Source of the DNA: CAZJDM01 sp964544765
GTDB lineage: Bacteria; Bdellovibrionota_B; Oligoflexia; CAYFLR01
Assembly (NCBI GenBank): GCA_964544765.1
Contig: CAZJDM010000060.1
Span: 1-23,438, forward strand
Direction of reading: 5' to 3'
Length of the DNA stretch: 23,438 nucleotides
In this document: positions 14,942 through 22,294 of the stretch, in pieces
Layout of the letters: each line of letters opens with the position of its first letter
Numbering within the stretch: position 1 is the stretch's first letter
Made by a program: the position numbers and the translations under genes
Notes under the pieces: model-generated
Told to the model about the DNA's origin: nothing
Databases searched by the model: none
The model's input: the letters and a program-made list of their open reading frames with translations, nothing else

Positions 14942-16507
14942 ATGGACGATATAAATCAAAATATTAATTTAAATGAGTATGCCTTAGCACTAAAAAATAT
15001 GGAAGAGCGCTATAAAGAAGTTACCTTGATGATCGAAGGTAAACAGGTATATACCACCAAAAAGCATGTTAGAGTTTCGATCTTTGATCATAGTAGGCCA
15101 CTGTATACATATCATGAAGCAGGTTTTACCGAGATTCAAGATGCTGTTAAATCTGCGGTTAGTGCCAAACGAAATTGGGAAGCTTTAGAGTTTAGCCAAA
15201 GAGCAGAATATTTTGATCAATTAGTTGATTTATTATCCGGATCACGAAATATACCGATAGTGACATCTTCTATTCTTGCCCAAGGGAAAATTTTAAAAGA
15301 AGCTAGGCGAGATCTTGATGAAGGTTTAGCAAATTTAAAATGGATCGCTAATCATGTACGGGAAGTAAAATCTTCGGTTAAAAAAGAAACTTTTTCACAT
15401 CAGCATGACTATCAATTTCAGCCACTAGATGGAGTAGTTTTAGGCGTTTCTAATGGCATTTCGATTAATAAAACCCTATCAATGATTGCTGAAATATTAA
15501 TTACTGGTAATACGCTGATATGGTATTCCACTCCCGAAAATGCTTATTTGGATTATCAGATAATGAAAGCTTTTAATGATACCCATTTTCCAGCCGGGGT
15601 GATTAACTTTATTACTGGGGATTTTAATCGTGTAATACCTGTAACTTTAGATCATTTTGATTTAAATAATGTTATTTTTTCTGGTTCTCCTAGTCAGTAT
15701 AAGGAATTATGGCACTTTGTTCTCGATAACCAGGAGCAGTTTTCTTTTATTCCTAATATTAACGCAGATATAGATGGTAAAAACTTTTTATTTGCCCATG
15801 AAAAATGTGATGTTGATTCTTTAGCTGTGACTTTATTAGAAGGAGCCTTTTTGTTTCAGGGGCAATATAATACAAGTCTTTCTAAAGCTTTTGTCCCTAG
15901 ATCTATATTGAAACAACTAACTCAAATTATGACTACCTTTTTAAAATCAATAAAAATGGGTGATGTACGTGATTTTTCTAGACAATTTGGACCCGTTCAG
16001 ACGATAAGTACCTTTGAAAAAGTCAAAGAGGTTTTTAAGGAAGTATTGGTTCATCCAAAAGTTGAATTGTTGTCAGGAGGTCGACTTTTTAAGAAAGGTG
16101 GTTATTATATAGAACCGACCGTTCTTTGTACCTCGGATTTTTCTTTTAATGTATATCTTGATGATATTCGAGCACCTATCTTGACTATGGTTACTTATGA
16201 ACCTAAAGATTACTCTGAAGCTATGAAGCAATCTATTGCCAGTGTTCCCAATGCCAACACTGTTTCTGTTTTTTCTAATGATCCTTATGTTACGGGGCAA
16301 GCGGTTAATCATTATCAGCAATATGCTAAGCAAATAGTGGTTAATGATATCATCAAATCGTCATTATATGAACAAAACCCCTTAGGAGGAGATAATATCA
16401 CTCCTATTACCAATCCATATGGTATTCATTCTCGATTAGTTAGATGGTTGAAAGTTAGTCCGATATTCGAAAATTTCATACCTATAAATAAGCTTACCTG
16501 GTTGTAA
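14942..16507 (+). CDS. ALDH4-like aldehyde dehydrogenase homologue, probable pseudoenzyme
   Basis: This full-length 521-residue protein aligns, mostly without gaps, with 1-pyrroline-5-carboxylate dehydrogenase (ALDH4A1/PutA C-terminal type). Examples are LSGSRNIPIV...AQGKILKEARRD, INADIDGKNFLFAH, GGRLFKKGGYYIEPTVL and QNPLGGDN...VRWLKVSPIFE. The residues that make the enzyme work are replaced. The oxyanion Asn of SPFNFT becomes Ile173 (SNGIS), and the NAD-binding Lys of LWKPS becomes Tyr195 (IWYST). The general-base Glu becomes Asp276 (ADIDGK), the nucleophilic Cys of GGQKCSA becomes Asn310 (QGQYNTS), and EIFGP becomes DIRAP (408-412). Homology is certain, and loss of dehydrogenase activity is a strong inference. 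The intact frame suggests that the fold is kept for binding, oligomer or regulatory use. It stands alone between divergent envelope genes, with no proline dehydrogenase nearby. Confidence 0.88.
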   Translation: MDDINQNINLNEYALALKNMEERYKEVTLMIEGKQVYTTKKHVRVSIFDHSRPLYTYHEAGFTEIQDAVKSAVSAKRNWEALEFSQRAEYFDQLVDLLSGSRNIPIVTSSILAQGKILKEARRDLDEGLANLKWIANHVREVKSSVKKETFSHQHDYQFQPLDGVVLGVSNGISINKTLSMIAEILITGNTLIWYSTPENAYLDYQIMKAFNDTHFPAGVINFITGDFNRVIPVTLDHFDLNNVIFSGSPSQYKELWHFVLDNQEQFSFIPNINADIDGKNFLFAHEKCDVDSLAVTLLEGAFLFQGQYNTSLSKAFVPRSILKQLTQIMTTFLKSIKMGDVRDFSRQFGPVQTISTFEKVKEVFKEVLVHPKVELLSGGRLFKKGGYYIEPTVLCTSDFSFNVYLDDIRAPILTMVTYEPKDYSEAMKQSIASVPNANTVSVFSNDPYVTGQAVNHYQQYAKQIVVNDIIKSSLYEQNPLGGDNITPITNPYGIHSRLVRWLKVSPIFENFIPINKLTWL

Positions 16508-16668
16508 TTAACAAGCTTTTCTACCTGTAATTATCTTGATTAATAAAAATTATTAAAATATTCTAAATCAATTATTTAAATATTGACAACCGTTATTTGT
16601 TTCTGTAGTAAGCAAAGTATTGTGGGATGAGATATTTATCTTGGTATTTGTAGATATTTGATAGGCAG

Positions 16669-16698
16669 AGGTGGAAGGTTGAAGAGGTTGAAGATTGA
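16669..16698 (+). repeat. Degenerate 7-bp repeat AGRTTGA-type
   Basis: Units AGGTGGA, AGGTTGA, (AG), AGGTTGA, AGATTGA occupy 16669-16698. They form the second heptamer array of the window, different in sequence from that at 1386-1463. The array contains the apparent ribosome binding site (AGAGG) and TTG start of the small secreted protein gene. Confidence 0.5.
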
Positions 16699-16919
16699 AT
16701 AGAGTAATTTGCTTTTTAATTAGTATATATATATTTACTACTATATTTAGTACTACGGTTTACAGCCTTGATGAGAAACAGGGAGCATGTTGGGAAATTT
16801 CTCGTTTAGTACCCGGTCCAATAAAAAAGGGACTGGATGTTGTAGGAGCCTCAGGTAGAATACTACCACCAGTCTTATGGCCCATCACTAAACCGGAAAG
16901 TGTTTTATCAGCTAATTGA
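16695..16919 (+). CDS. Small secreted protein of unknown function
   Basis: The frame encodes 74 residues from TTG 16695. A convincing signal peptide (ICFLISIYIFTTIFSTTVYS) is followed by a ~50-residue mature part rich in Pro and Gly (ISRLVPGPIKKGLDVVGASG, then PPVLWPITKPESV) with one Cys. AGAGG lies 7 bases before the TTG, but both fall in a heptamer repeat, so the start is uncertain; no ATG or GTG serves the same frame nearby. It converges on typA with 15 bp between the stop codons. The signal peptide and the normal-looking mature segment argue that it is a real gene. I do not recognise the family. Confidence 0.55.
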   Translation: MNRVICFLISIYIFTTIFSTTVYSLDEKQGACWEISRLVPGPIKKGLDVVGASGRILPPVLWPITKPESVLSAN

Positions 16920-16934
16920 TCGATCTTTCCAAGC

Positions 16935-18815
16935 CTATAAAATCCTATCTTCACGCCTCACGCTTCTTTTATTTTTAGCTAGGATCTTTTTTCTAAGGCG
17001 GATATTTTGCGGAGTTACTTCGATCCATTCGTCTTCGTCGATCCACTCAATACAACGTTCAAGGGACATTTTATTAATACTTTTTAGTTGGATTAGTTCA
17101 TCAGAGCCAGCTGCTCTAACGTTAGTCAATTTTTTCTCGCGTAAGGGATTTACGTTAAGATCGTTTTCTCTTTTTCCTTCACCAATTATCATTCCTTCAT
17201 ATGTTTCTTGACCCGGAGATACAAATAGATTTCCTAGATCCTCTAGATTAAATAATGCGTACTCAACAATTTTTCCCGCTCGGTCAGATATTAAGCTTCC
17301 AATATTGCGGTGAGGGAGACTTCCCTTAAAGAGATCATATTTTAAAAATTCCGAACTAAAGAGTCCTTCTCCTTTAGTAACATTCAAATATTGGGATCTG
17401 ATACCTAGTAAACCACGTGATGGTATTTCAAACTCTAAATTAATCCATCTTTTCATATTACTATTGTATTGTTCAATGGGGTTATATTTGGTTAGAATTC
17501 CTTTTCTTTCTTGAAACATATTAGTAACATCACCTGTATATTCTTCAGGCAAATTTAATACTGCTCTTTCTATTGGTTCCAGTTTTTTTCCGTTTTGATC
17601 TGTCTGGTAAATAACTAGCGGTTTACCAACCATAAACTCCAGACCCTTTCGTCTCATTTGTTCAATAATAATGGCAAACTGTAACTCTCCTCTACCTAAT
17701 AATCTAAATTGATCAGGATATTCAGTTGTTTCAAATTTTAGGGCAACATTTTTCCTGACCTCTGATAATAATATTTCTTGTAGTTTTCGTGATTGAATTG
17801 CCTCTCCTTCTTTACCAGATAAAGGAGAAGTATTAATGGAAAAAATCATGGCTAAGGTTGGCTTTTCAACCTCAATTCGGGGTAGTGGAGGAATACTTTC
17901 GTCAGAAATAATGGAATCTCCAATTTCAATGCCGCTGCATCCAGCTATCAAGACAATATCTCCGGCAAAAGCTTCTTTAACTTCGGTTTGTCTTAATCCA
18001 TCGAATACATACAAATTAGAGACTTCAAATGTTTTTTGCGAGATCTGATCATCTTTTTTTCCAACCTGAATAAGGGATTGTCCTTTGGATAATTGGCCCG
18101 AATTTAAACGACCAATGGCCATTCTTCCCACATATTCTGAATAGGAAATGTTAGATACTAATATCTGGACTCCATTATAATCAGGAGTTTGAGGAGCAGG
18201 AATATCCTCTATTATTGTATCAAGAAGGCTTTTAAAATTACTTTTAGAATCCCCTTGTAGTAGACTGGAAATATCCTCAATGTTTTTGGTTCCCCAACCA
18301 TATTTAGCACAAGCATAAATGGTGGTGAAAGATGCTTGTTGATCTGAAGCTCCTAAATCAATGAATAAATCAAAAGTTTGGTCAATTACGGCCTGGATAC
18401 GATCGTTGCCAATACATTCTTTGCGATCAACCTTGTTGATTACTAAAATAAGCTTCAAGCCTTTTTTAAGAGCTTTTTCTAAAACAAATCGAGTTTGAGG
18501 AAGAGGACCTTCAACAGCGTCTACTAAAAGAATGGCACCGTCAACCATATCGAGAACTCTTTCTACTTCACCTCCAAAATCAGCATGTCCTGGAGTGTCA
18601 ACGATATTAATTTTAAAATCATTGTAAAGGATAGAGGTATTTTTAGCCGATATGGTAATACCCTTTTCTCGTTCGAGGTCTTGATTATCCATAATTCTTT
18701 CAGGCATCTCCTGCCGACTATGAAAAGTTCCTGCTTGTCGAAGTAGGTGGTCCAATAAGGTTGTTTTGCCATGGTCCACATGGGCAATAATACAAATATT
18801 ACGTAGTTTTTTCAT
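16935..18815 (-). CDS. typA: Ribosome-associated GTPase BipA/TypA
   Basis: This translational GTPase of the EF-G family has about 626 residues, close to the usual 600-615. It binds 70S ribosomes and acts in ribosome assembly and stress or cold adaptation. G motifs are clear: AHVDHGKTTLLDHLLRQ (G1), GITISAKNTS (switch/G2), DTPGHADFGGEVERVLD (G3), NKVDRKE (G4). The BipA-specific C-terminal half follows, with RGELQFAIIIEQMRRKGLE and RGLLGIRSQYLNVTKGEG. The start is placed at the ATG complementary to 18813-18815, just before KKLRNICIIAHVDHG; an in-frame GTG at 18830 is possible. The C-terminus carries a short basic tail after IRLRKKIL, part of which is encoded by a heptamer repeat (16944-16964). 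It lies 55 bp downstream of leuS on the same strand, a likely leuS-typA operon. Confidence 0.96.
   Translation of the reverse strand: MKKLRNICIIAHVDHGKTTLLDHLLRQAGTFHSRQEMPERIMDNQDLEREKGITISAKNTSILYNDFKINIVDTPGHADFGGEVERVLDMVDGAILLVDAVEGPLPQTRFVLEKALKKGLKLILVINKVDRKECIGNDRIQAVIDQTFDLFIDLGASDQQASFTTIYACAKYGWGTKNIEDISSLLQGDSKSNFKSLLDTIIEDIPAPQTPDYNGVQILVSNISYSEYVGRMAIGRLNSGQLSKGQSLIQVGKKDDQISQKTFEVSNLYVFDGLRQTEVKEAFAGDIVLIAGCSGIEIGDSIISDESIPPLPRIEVEKPTLAMIFSINTSPLSGKEGEAIQSRKLQEILLSEVRKNVALKFETTEYPDQFRLLGRGELQFAIIIEQMRRKGLEFMVGKPLVIYQTDQNGKKLEPIERAVLNLPEEYTGDVTNMFQERKGILTKYNPIEQYNSNMKRWINLEFEIPSRGLLGIRSQYLNVTKGEGLFSSEFLKYDLFKGSLPHRNIGSLISDRAGKIVEYALFNLEDLGNLFVSPGQETYEGMIIGEGKRENDLNVNPLREKKLTNVRAAGSDELIQLKSINKMSLERCIEWIDEDEWIEVTPQNIRLRKKILAKNKRSVRREDRIL
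16944..16964 (-). repeat. Degenerate 7-bp repeat at the 3' end of typA
   Basis: Read on the - strand, the units are AGCGTGA, GGCGTGA, AGATAGG. They lie inside the typA reading frame and encode most of its C-terminal tail (SVRREDR). It is the third heptamer-period tract in the window. Confidence 0.4.
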
Positions 18816-18870
18816 TTTACTTACACTCACACTCTCATTTTCATTTTATAGGGTTAATTTTTCAGATTTT

Positions 18871-21354
18871 TTACTTCACAATTAGATTAATTAGTTTTTG
18901 GGGAACGATGATTTGCTTAACTATTTTTTTATCGCCTATATGGCGTTTGATTTTTTCTAAGGATAATGCTGTATTTAAAACTTCATCTTCTTTAGCTTCT
19001 TTAGATACACTAATTTCATCTCTCCTCTTGCCATTAATCATCACTGCCATGGTGATTTCATCCATTTGTAAAAAGCTCGGATCATACTGGGGCCACGGTG
19101 TAAGAAATACTGAAGTAGTTTTACCCGTTTTTTCCCACCACTCATCAGCCATGTGCGGCGCATAAGGCGCTAATAATATTATAAAATTCTTCAGCGTGTA
19201 TTGAAGCAGAGCTTTATTATGTTGGGAAGAATCCACTTCTTGTTTATAATCCTGCAAAGCATTGTGTAGTTCCATAAGTCTGGCAATAGAAGTATTAAAC
19301 ATGAATCTTTCAGTATCGACAGTTATCATTTTAATGGAGTTGTGAAGCACATATAGTAATTTTTTTTCTTCAGCGCTAAAGGATTCTTTTTCATTAAAAG
19401 TATCCTCATGACATGTTTTGATAAGATCTTCATGCTGGCTGAATAAGTTCCAAACTCTATCAATAAAGCGAGTGGTAGCTTTAAATCCATCTTCGTTCCA
19501 AGGTCCTCCCTCAATATAATTATAACCGAAAGCTAAATACATTCTTAAAGCGTCAGAACCTTTTCTTTCTACATATTGATCTGGTGATACAGAGTTACCT
19601 TTAGATTTGGACATTTTTTGCGAGTCTGCTCCTAGTACTAAGCCTTGATGGGTTAAGTTGGGAAAAGGCTCCTTAAAATTAACGAATCCCAAATCGTGTA
19701 GAACCATAGTGATAAATCGGGCGTAAATTAAATGCATACAAGCGTGTTCAGGACCACCAACATATCTATCTACCGGCATTACTCTGTCAGTAAGTTCTTT
19801 ATTAAAAGGTTCCTTGTCGTTACCTACACTAGGAAATCGCAAAAAGTACCATGAGGAACAAGTAAAAGTATCTAAGGTATCGATCTCTCGTAAAGTATCA
19901 TTATTTCCGCATTGAGGGCATTTAGTATGGATAAAAGATTCACAATATTTTAATGGAGACTCTCCCCTTACTTTAAAATCAACATCTTTAGGTAGTTTGA
20001 CCGGTAGTTGGTCCTCAGAAATGGGTAATTCTCCGCAATCAGGACAATATACTATCGGAATAGGGCAGCCCCAATAGCGCTGTCTTGATACTAGCCAATC
20101 CCGTAAACGATAGGTAATAGTGGCTTTGCCAAGTTTTTTCTTTTCCAGGTCCTTGGTAATAGCTATAATCATGTCCTGACTGTTCATATCATTATAAGGC
20201 CCAGAATTAATAACATTGCCATGATCTTCATAGGCTTGCTCTAATTTTGTATCGTGGTTAGTGTTGGGTTCTAAGATTACTTTTTGGACGGGAAGTTTGT
20301 GTGCTTGAGCAAATTCAAAATCTCTTTGGTCATGAGCGGGAACAGCCATGACAACACCGGTACCATAAGAATATAAGACATAATCTCCTATCCAAATAGG
20401 TATTTTTTGTTGATTTGCTGGATTTATTGCATATGACCCTGTAAATACACCTGTTTTTTCTCGGTTCTCAGCTTGACGATCAACCTCAGACATTTGTTTA
20501 GTTTTTTCGATGTAGGTTTCAACTTGTTTTTGCTGTTCTTTAGTTGTTATTTCAGACACAACGGGGTGTTCGGGAGCAAAGGTAACATAGGTCGCTCCAT
20601 ATAGTGTGTCGGGACGGGTGGTAAATACAGTAAATTTTTTACCACTACTTTCTATTTGAAAATCGATTTCGGTTCCTTCGCTGCGGCCTATCCAGTGTTG
20701 TTGCATAGTTTTGGTTTTATGCGGCCAATTAAGGGAGTCGATCCCCTGTAATAATTTTTCAGCGTAATCGGTAGTTTTAAAGAACCATTGGTTTAATTTT
20801 TTTTTGGTTGGAACAGTGCCACAACGATCACATGTACCACCCGCAACTTGTTCGTTGGCTAATACAGTTTGACAGCTTGGGCACCAATTAACAGGAGCTT
20901 CCTTTTTGTAAGCTAGTCCGTTTTTATATAATTGCAGAAATAACCATTGGGTCCACCTGTAATAATCAGGTTTACTGGTATCTAAAGAATGCTCCCAGTT
21001 GTAACTTACCCCCATTTTCTTGAATTGGTTGATCATATATTCAACATTTTTAGTTGTTGAAATATCAGGGTGAACACCTTCTTTAATGGCAAAATTTTCG
21101 GCTGGTAGACCAAAAGCGTCAAATCCCATTGGAGCAAAAACATCATGTCCTTTCATTTTCATAAATCGAAGCCACGAATCCATGAGGCCATATACGTACC
21201 AGTGCCCCATATGTAATCTATCGCCTGAAGGATAGGGAAACATGGTTAAACCATAAAAAGGTTTTTTGGATTTATTTAAATCTATGGCAAAAGGATTATT
21301 TTTTTCCCAGCGTTCCTGCCATTTGCTTTCAATTGAGGTATAGTCATAAGCCAT
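18871..21354 (-). CDS. leuS: Leucyl-tRNA synthetase
   Basis: This class Ia aminoacyl-tRNA synthetase has 827 residues, a normal bacterial LeuRS length, and charges tRNA-Leu. The HIGH motif is HMGH (48-51, in FPYPSGDRLHMGHWYVYG). The zinc-binding insertion shows CPSCQ...CDRCG. The CP1 editing domain has the Thr-rich TTRPDTLYGATYV and ends before RDWLVSRQRYWGCPIPIVYC. The LeuRS signature SSWYFLRF and the KMSKS loop (580-584, in DSQKMSKSKGN) follow, then the anticodon-binding helical domain and the C-terminal KKIVKQIIVPQKLINLIVK. All key motifs are intact. GGAG precedes the ATG by about 8 bases. It is the promoter-proximal gene of a leuS-typA unit. Confidence 0.98.
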   Translation of the reverse strand: MAYDYTSIESKWQERWEKNNPFAIDLNKSKKPFYGLTMFPYPSGDRLHMGHWYVYGLMDSWLRFMKMKGHDVFAPMGFDAFGLPAENFAIKEGVHPDISTTKNVEYMINQFKKMGVSYNWEHSLDTSKPDYYRWTQWLFLQLYKNGLAYKKEAPVNWCPSCQTVLANEQVAGGTCDRCGTVPTKKKLNQWFFKTTDYAEKLLQGIDSLNWPHKTKTMQQHWIGRSEGTEIDFQIESSGKKFTVFTTRPDTLYGATYVTFAPEHPVVSEITTKEQQKQVETYIEKTKQMSEVDRQAENREKTGVFTGSYAINPANQQKIPIWIGDYVLYSYGTGVVMAVPAHDQRDFEFAQAHKLPVQKVILEPNTNHDTKLEQAYEDHGNVINSGPYNDMNSQDMIIAITKDLEKKKLGKATITYRLRDWLVSRQRYWGCPIPIVYCPDCGELPISEDQLPVKLPKDVDFKVRGESPLKYCESFIHTKCPQCGNNDTLREIDTLDTFTCSSWYFLRFPSVGNDKEPFNKELTDRVMPVDRYVGGPEHACMHLIYARFITMVLHDLGFVNFKEPFPNLTHQGLVLGADSQKMSKSKGNSVSPDQYVERKGSDALRMYLAFGYNYIEGGPWNEDGFKATTRFIDRVWNLFSQHEDLIKTCHEDTFNEKESFSAEEKKLLYVLHNSIKMITVDTERFMFNTSIARLMELHNALQDYKQEVDSSQHNKALLQYTLKNFIILLAPYAPHMADEWWEKTGKTTSVFLTPWPQYDPSFLQMDEITMAVMINGKRRDEISVSKEAKEDEVLNTALSLEKIKRHIGDKKIVKQIIVPQKLINLIVK

Positions 21355-21394
21355 TGAATTTTCTCCATTGATTTTTCAAACCCAAGGACGTAAG

Positions 21395-21423
21395 ATATTA
21401 TTCTATAATGATGCTATTTGCAA
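21395..21423 (-). promoter_or_regulatory. Candidate leuS promoter
   Basis: On the - strand TTGCAA (complement of 21418-21423), a 17-bp spacer and TAATAT (complement of 21395-21400) match the consensus at 4 of 6 positions each. Initiation would lie near 21388, leaving a ~33-base leader. That is too short for a T-box or attenuator, and none is visible. Confidence 0.35.
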
Positions 21424-21481
21424 GTTTTTTAAACGATGAGAACCTTTAGTTTTAAGGATCTGTGATAAATAAGGGGCATGC

Positions 21482-22228
21482 ATGAGTGGACCATCTCTTT
21501 TTCGTTCTTTTAATGGCCCAGGGTCTTTTTTTGGTTCGATCCCTCAAATGATAAAGTGGTACACAGGTCTTATTATTACTGTTTATTTGCTTCAGGTAGC
21601 ATGTCAAATTTTGTTTAATATAAATTTGAATTACTATATTGCTTTTAATCCACGCTTATTATTGGAAAAATTTTACTTGTTTCAGGTTTTAACAGGTAGT
21701 TTTGTAGTATATAATTTTATTAGTATTTTATCCTTGCTTATAATTCTTATTTTCTTTGGTTTGCAATATAATCGTCAACATGGAGATCGCCATTTTTTCA
21801 ATGTTATTGCTTGGCAATCGATATTTTCCATGGGTTTTTATATATTTTTATTTTTATGTGTGTATTTGGGATTAGGTAACAAACATGCTTGGATCTATCA
21901 TTTTAATTCTTTAGATTTAACTCATACTTTTCGTACAGTTATTATCATACTTTGGGGGCTAGAATTTTGGCATTATATATTGATTCCTCCCTTCAAAGTA
22001 AAACATTTGGTTATTTTATTTTTAGCTATTGATGTCTTTATTGCTATAAGCAGATTAAATGCGGGAATGTTTGCTTCACTTGGTGAGTTATCGGCGATAG
22101 GTTGGGGATTTTTAATAGCTAGGCATAATATTGCGCGTAGATGGGATTTAACAAAATTATTTTCTTTTCGTAAACCCCCTAAGGGTCCAAAGCCACCAAA
22201 AAATTCTCACCTACGAATTGTTCATTGA
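21482..22228 (+). CDS. Rhomboid-like polytopic membrane protein, catalytic motifs not seen
   Basis: A 248-residue protein with about six membrane helices (roughly 25-44, 78-94, 108-131, 149-168, 174-190, 197-213) and a cytoplasmic Pro/Lys tail. The layout and the segment FQVLTGSFVVYNFISILSLL...FFGLQYNRQHG resemble the rhomboid family, where the usual pattern is WQLLTYxFxH...NMLxLxxFGxxLE...G. The catalytic Ser motif GxSG is not present in the fourth helix. The His expected in the last helix (HLGG) appears as SLGELSAIGWGFL, with no His. It is therefore either an inactive rhomboid (pseudoprotease) or another small polytopic family. AAGGGG lies 7 bases before the ATG. It is divergent from leuS and 66 bp upstream of the LolC/E-like gene, so the pair may be co-transcribed. 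Confidence 0.65.
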   Translation: MSGPSLFRSFNGPGSFFGSIPQMIKWYTGLIITVYLLQVACQILFNINLNYYIAFNPRLLLEKFYLFQVLTGSFVVYNFISILSLLIILIFFGLQYNRQHGDRHFFNVIAWQSIFSMGFYIFLFLCVYLGLGNKHAWIYHFNSLDLTHTFRTVIIILWGLEFWHYILIPPFKVKHLVILFLAIDVFIAISRLNAGMFASLGELSAIGWGFLIARHNIARRWDLTKLFSFRKPPKGPKPPKNSHLRIVH

Positions 22229-22294
22229 CCACTAACGCTATTTAATATAGTGTCTTTGTTTGGAAAATTAGTGTTTGTGAATAAATAAGGGGGG

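Noticed and set aside
14942..16507. Active 1-pyrroline-5-carboxylate dehydrogenase
   Set aside because: The fold matches but the nucleophilic Cys, general-base Glu, oxyanion Asn and cofactor Lys are all replaced.
16540..16556. AT-only palindrome TTAATAA-AAA-TTATTAA after the ALDH-like gene
   Set aside because: No G or C in the stem and no T tract after it, so it is not a credible terminator. Such palindromes arise by chance in AT-rich DNA.
16583..16612. TTGACA followed by a possible -10 upstream of the small secreted protein
   Set aside because: The -35 is perfect, but the hexamer at 17 bp (TAGTAA) matches only 3 of 6 positions and no better -10 exists at 16-18 bp.
21404..21409. TATAAT on the + strand upstream of the rhomboid-like gene
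   Set aside because: No -35-like hexamer lies 16-18 bp upstream (CCCAAG at that place), so it is not called as a promoter.
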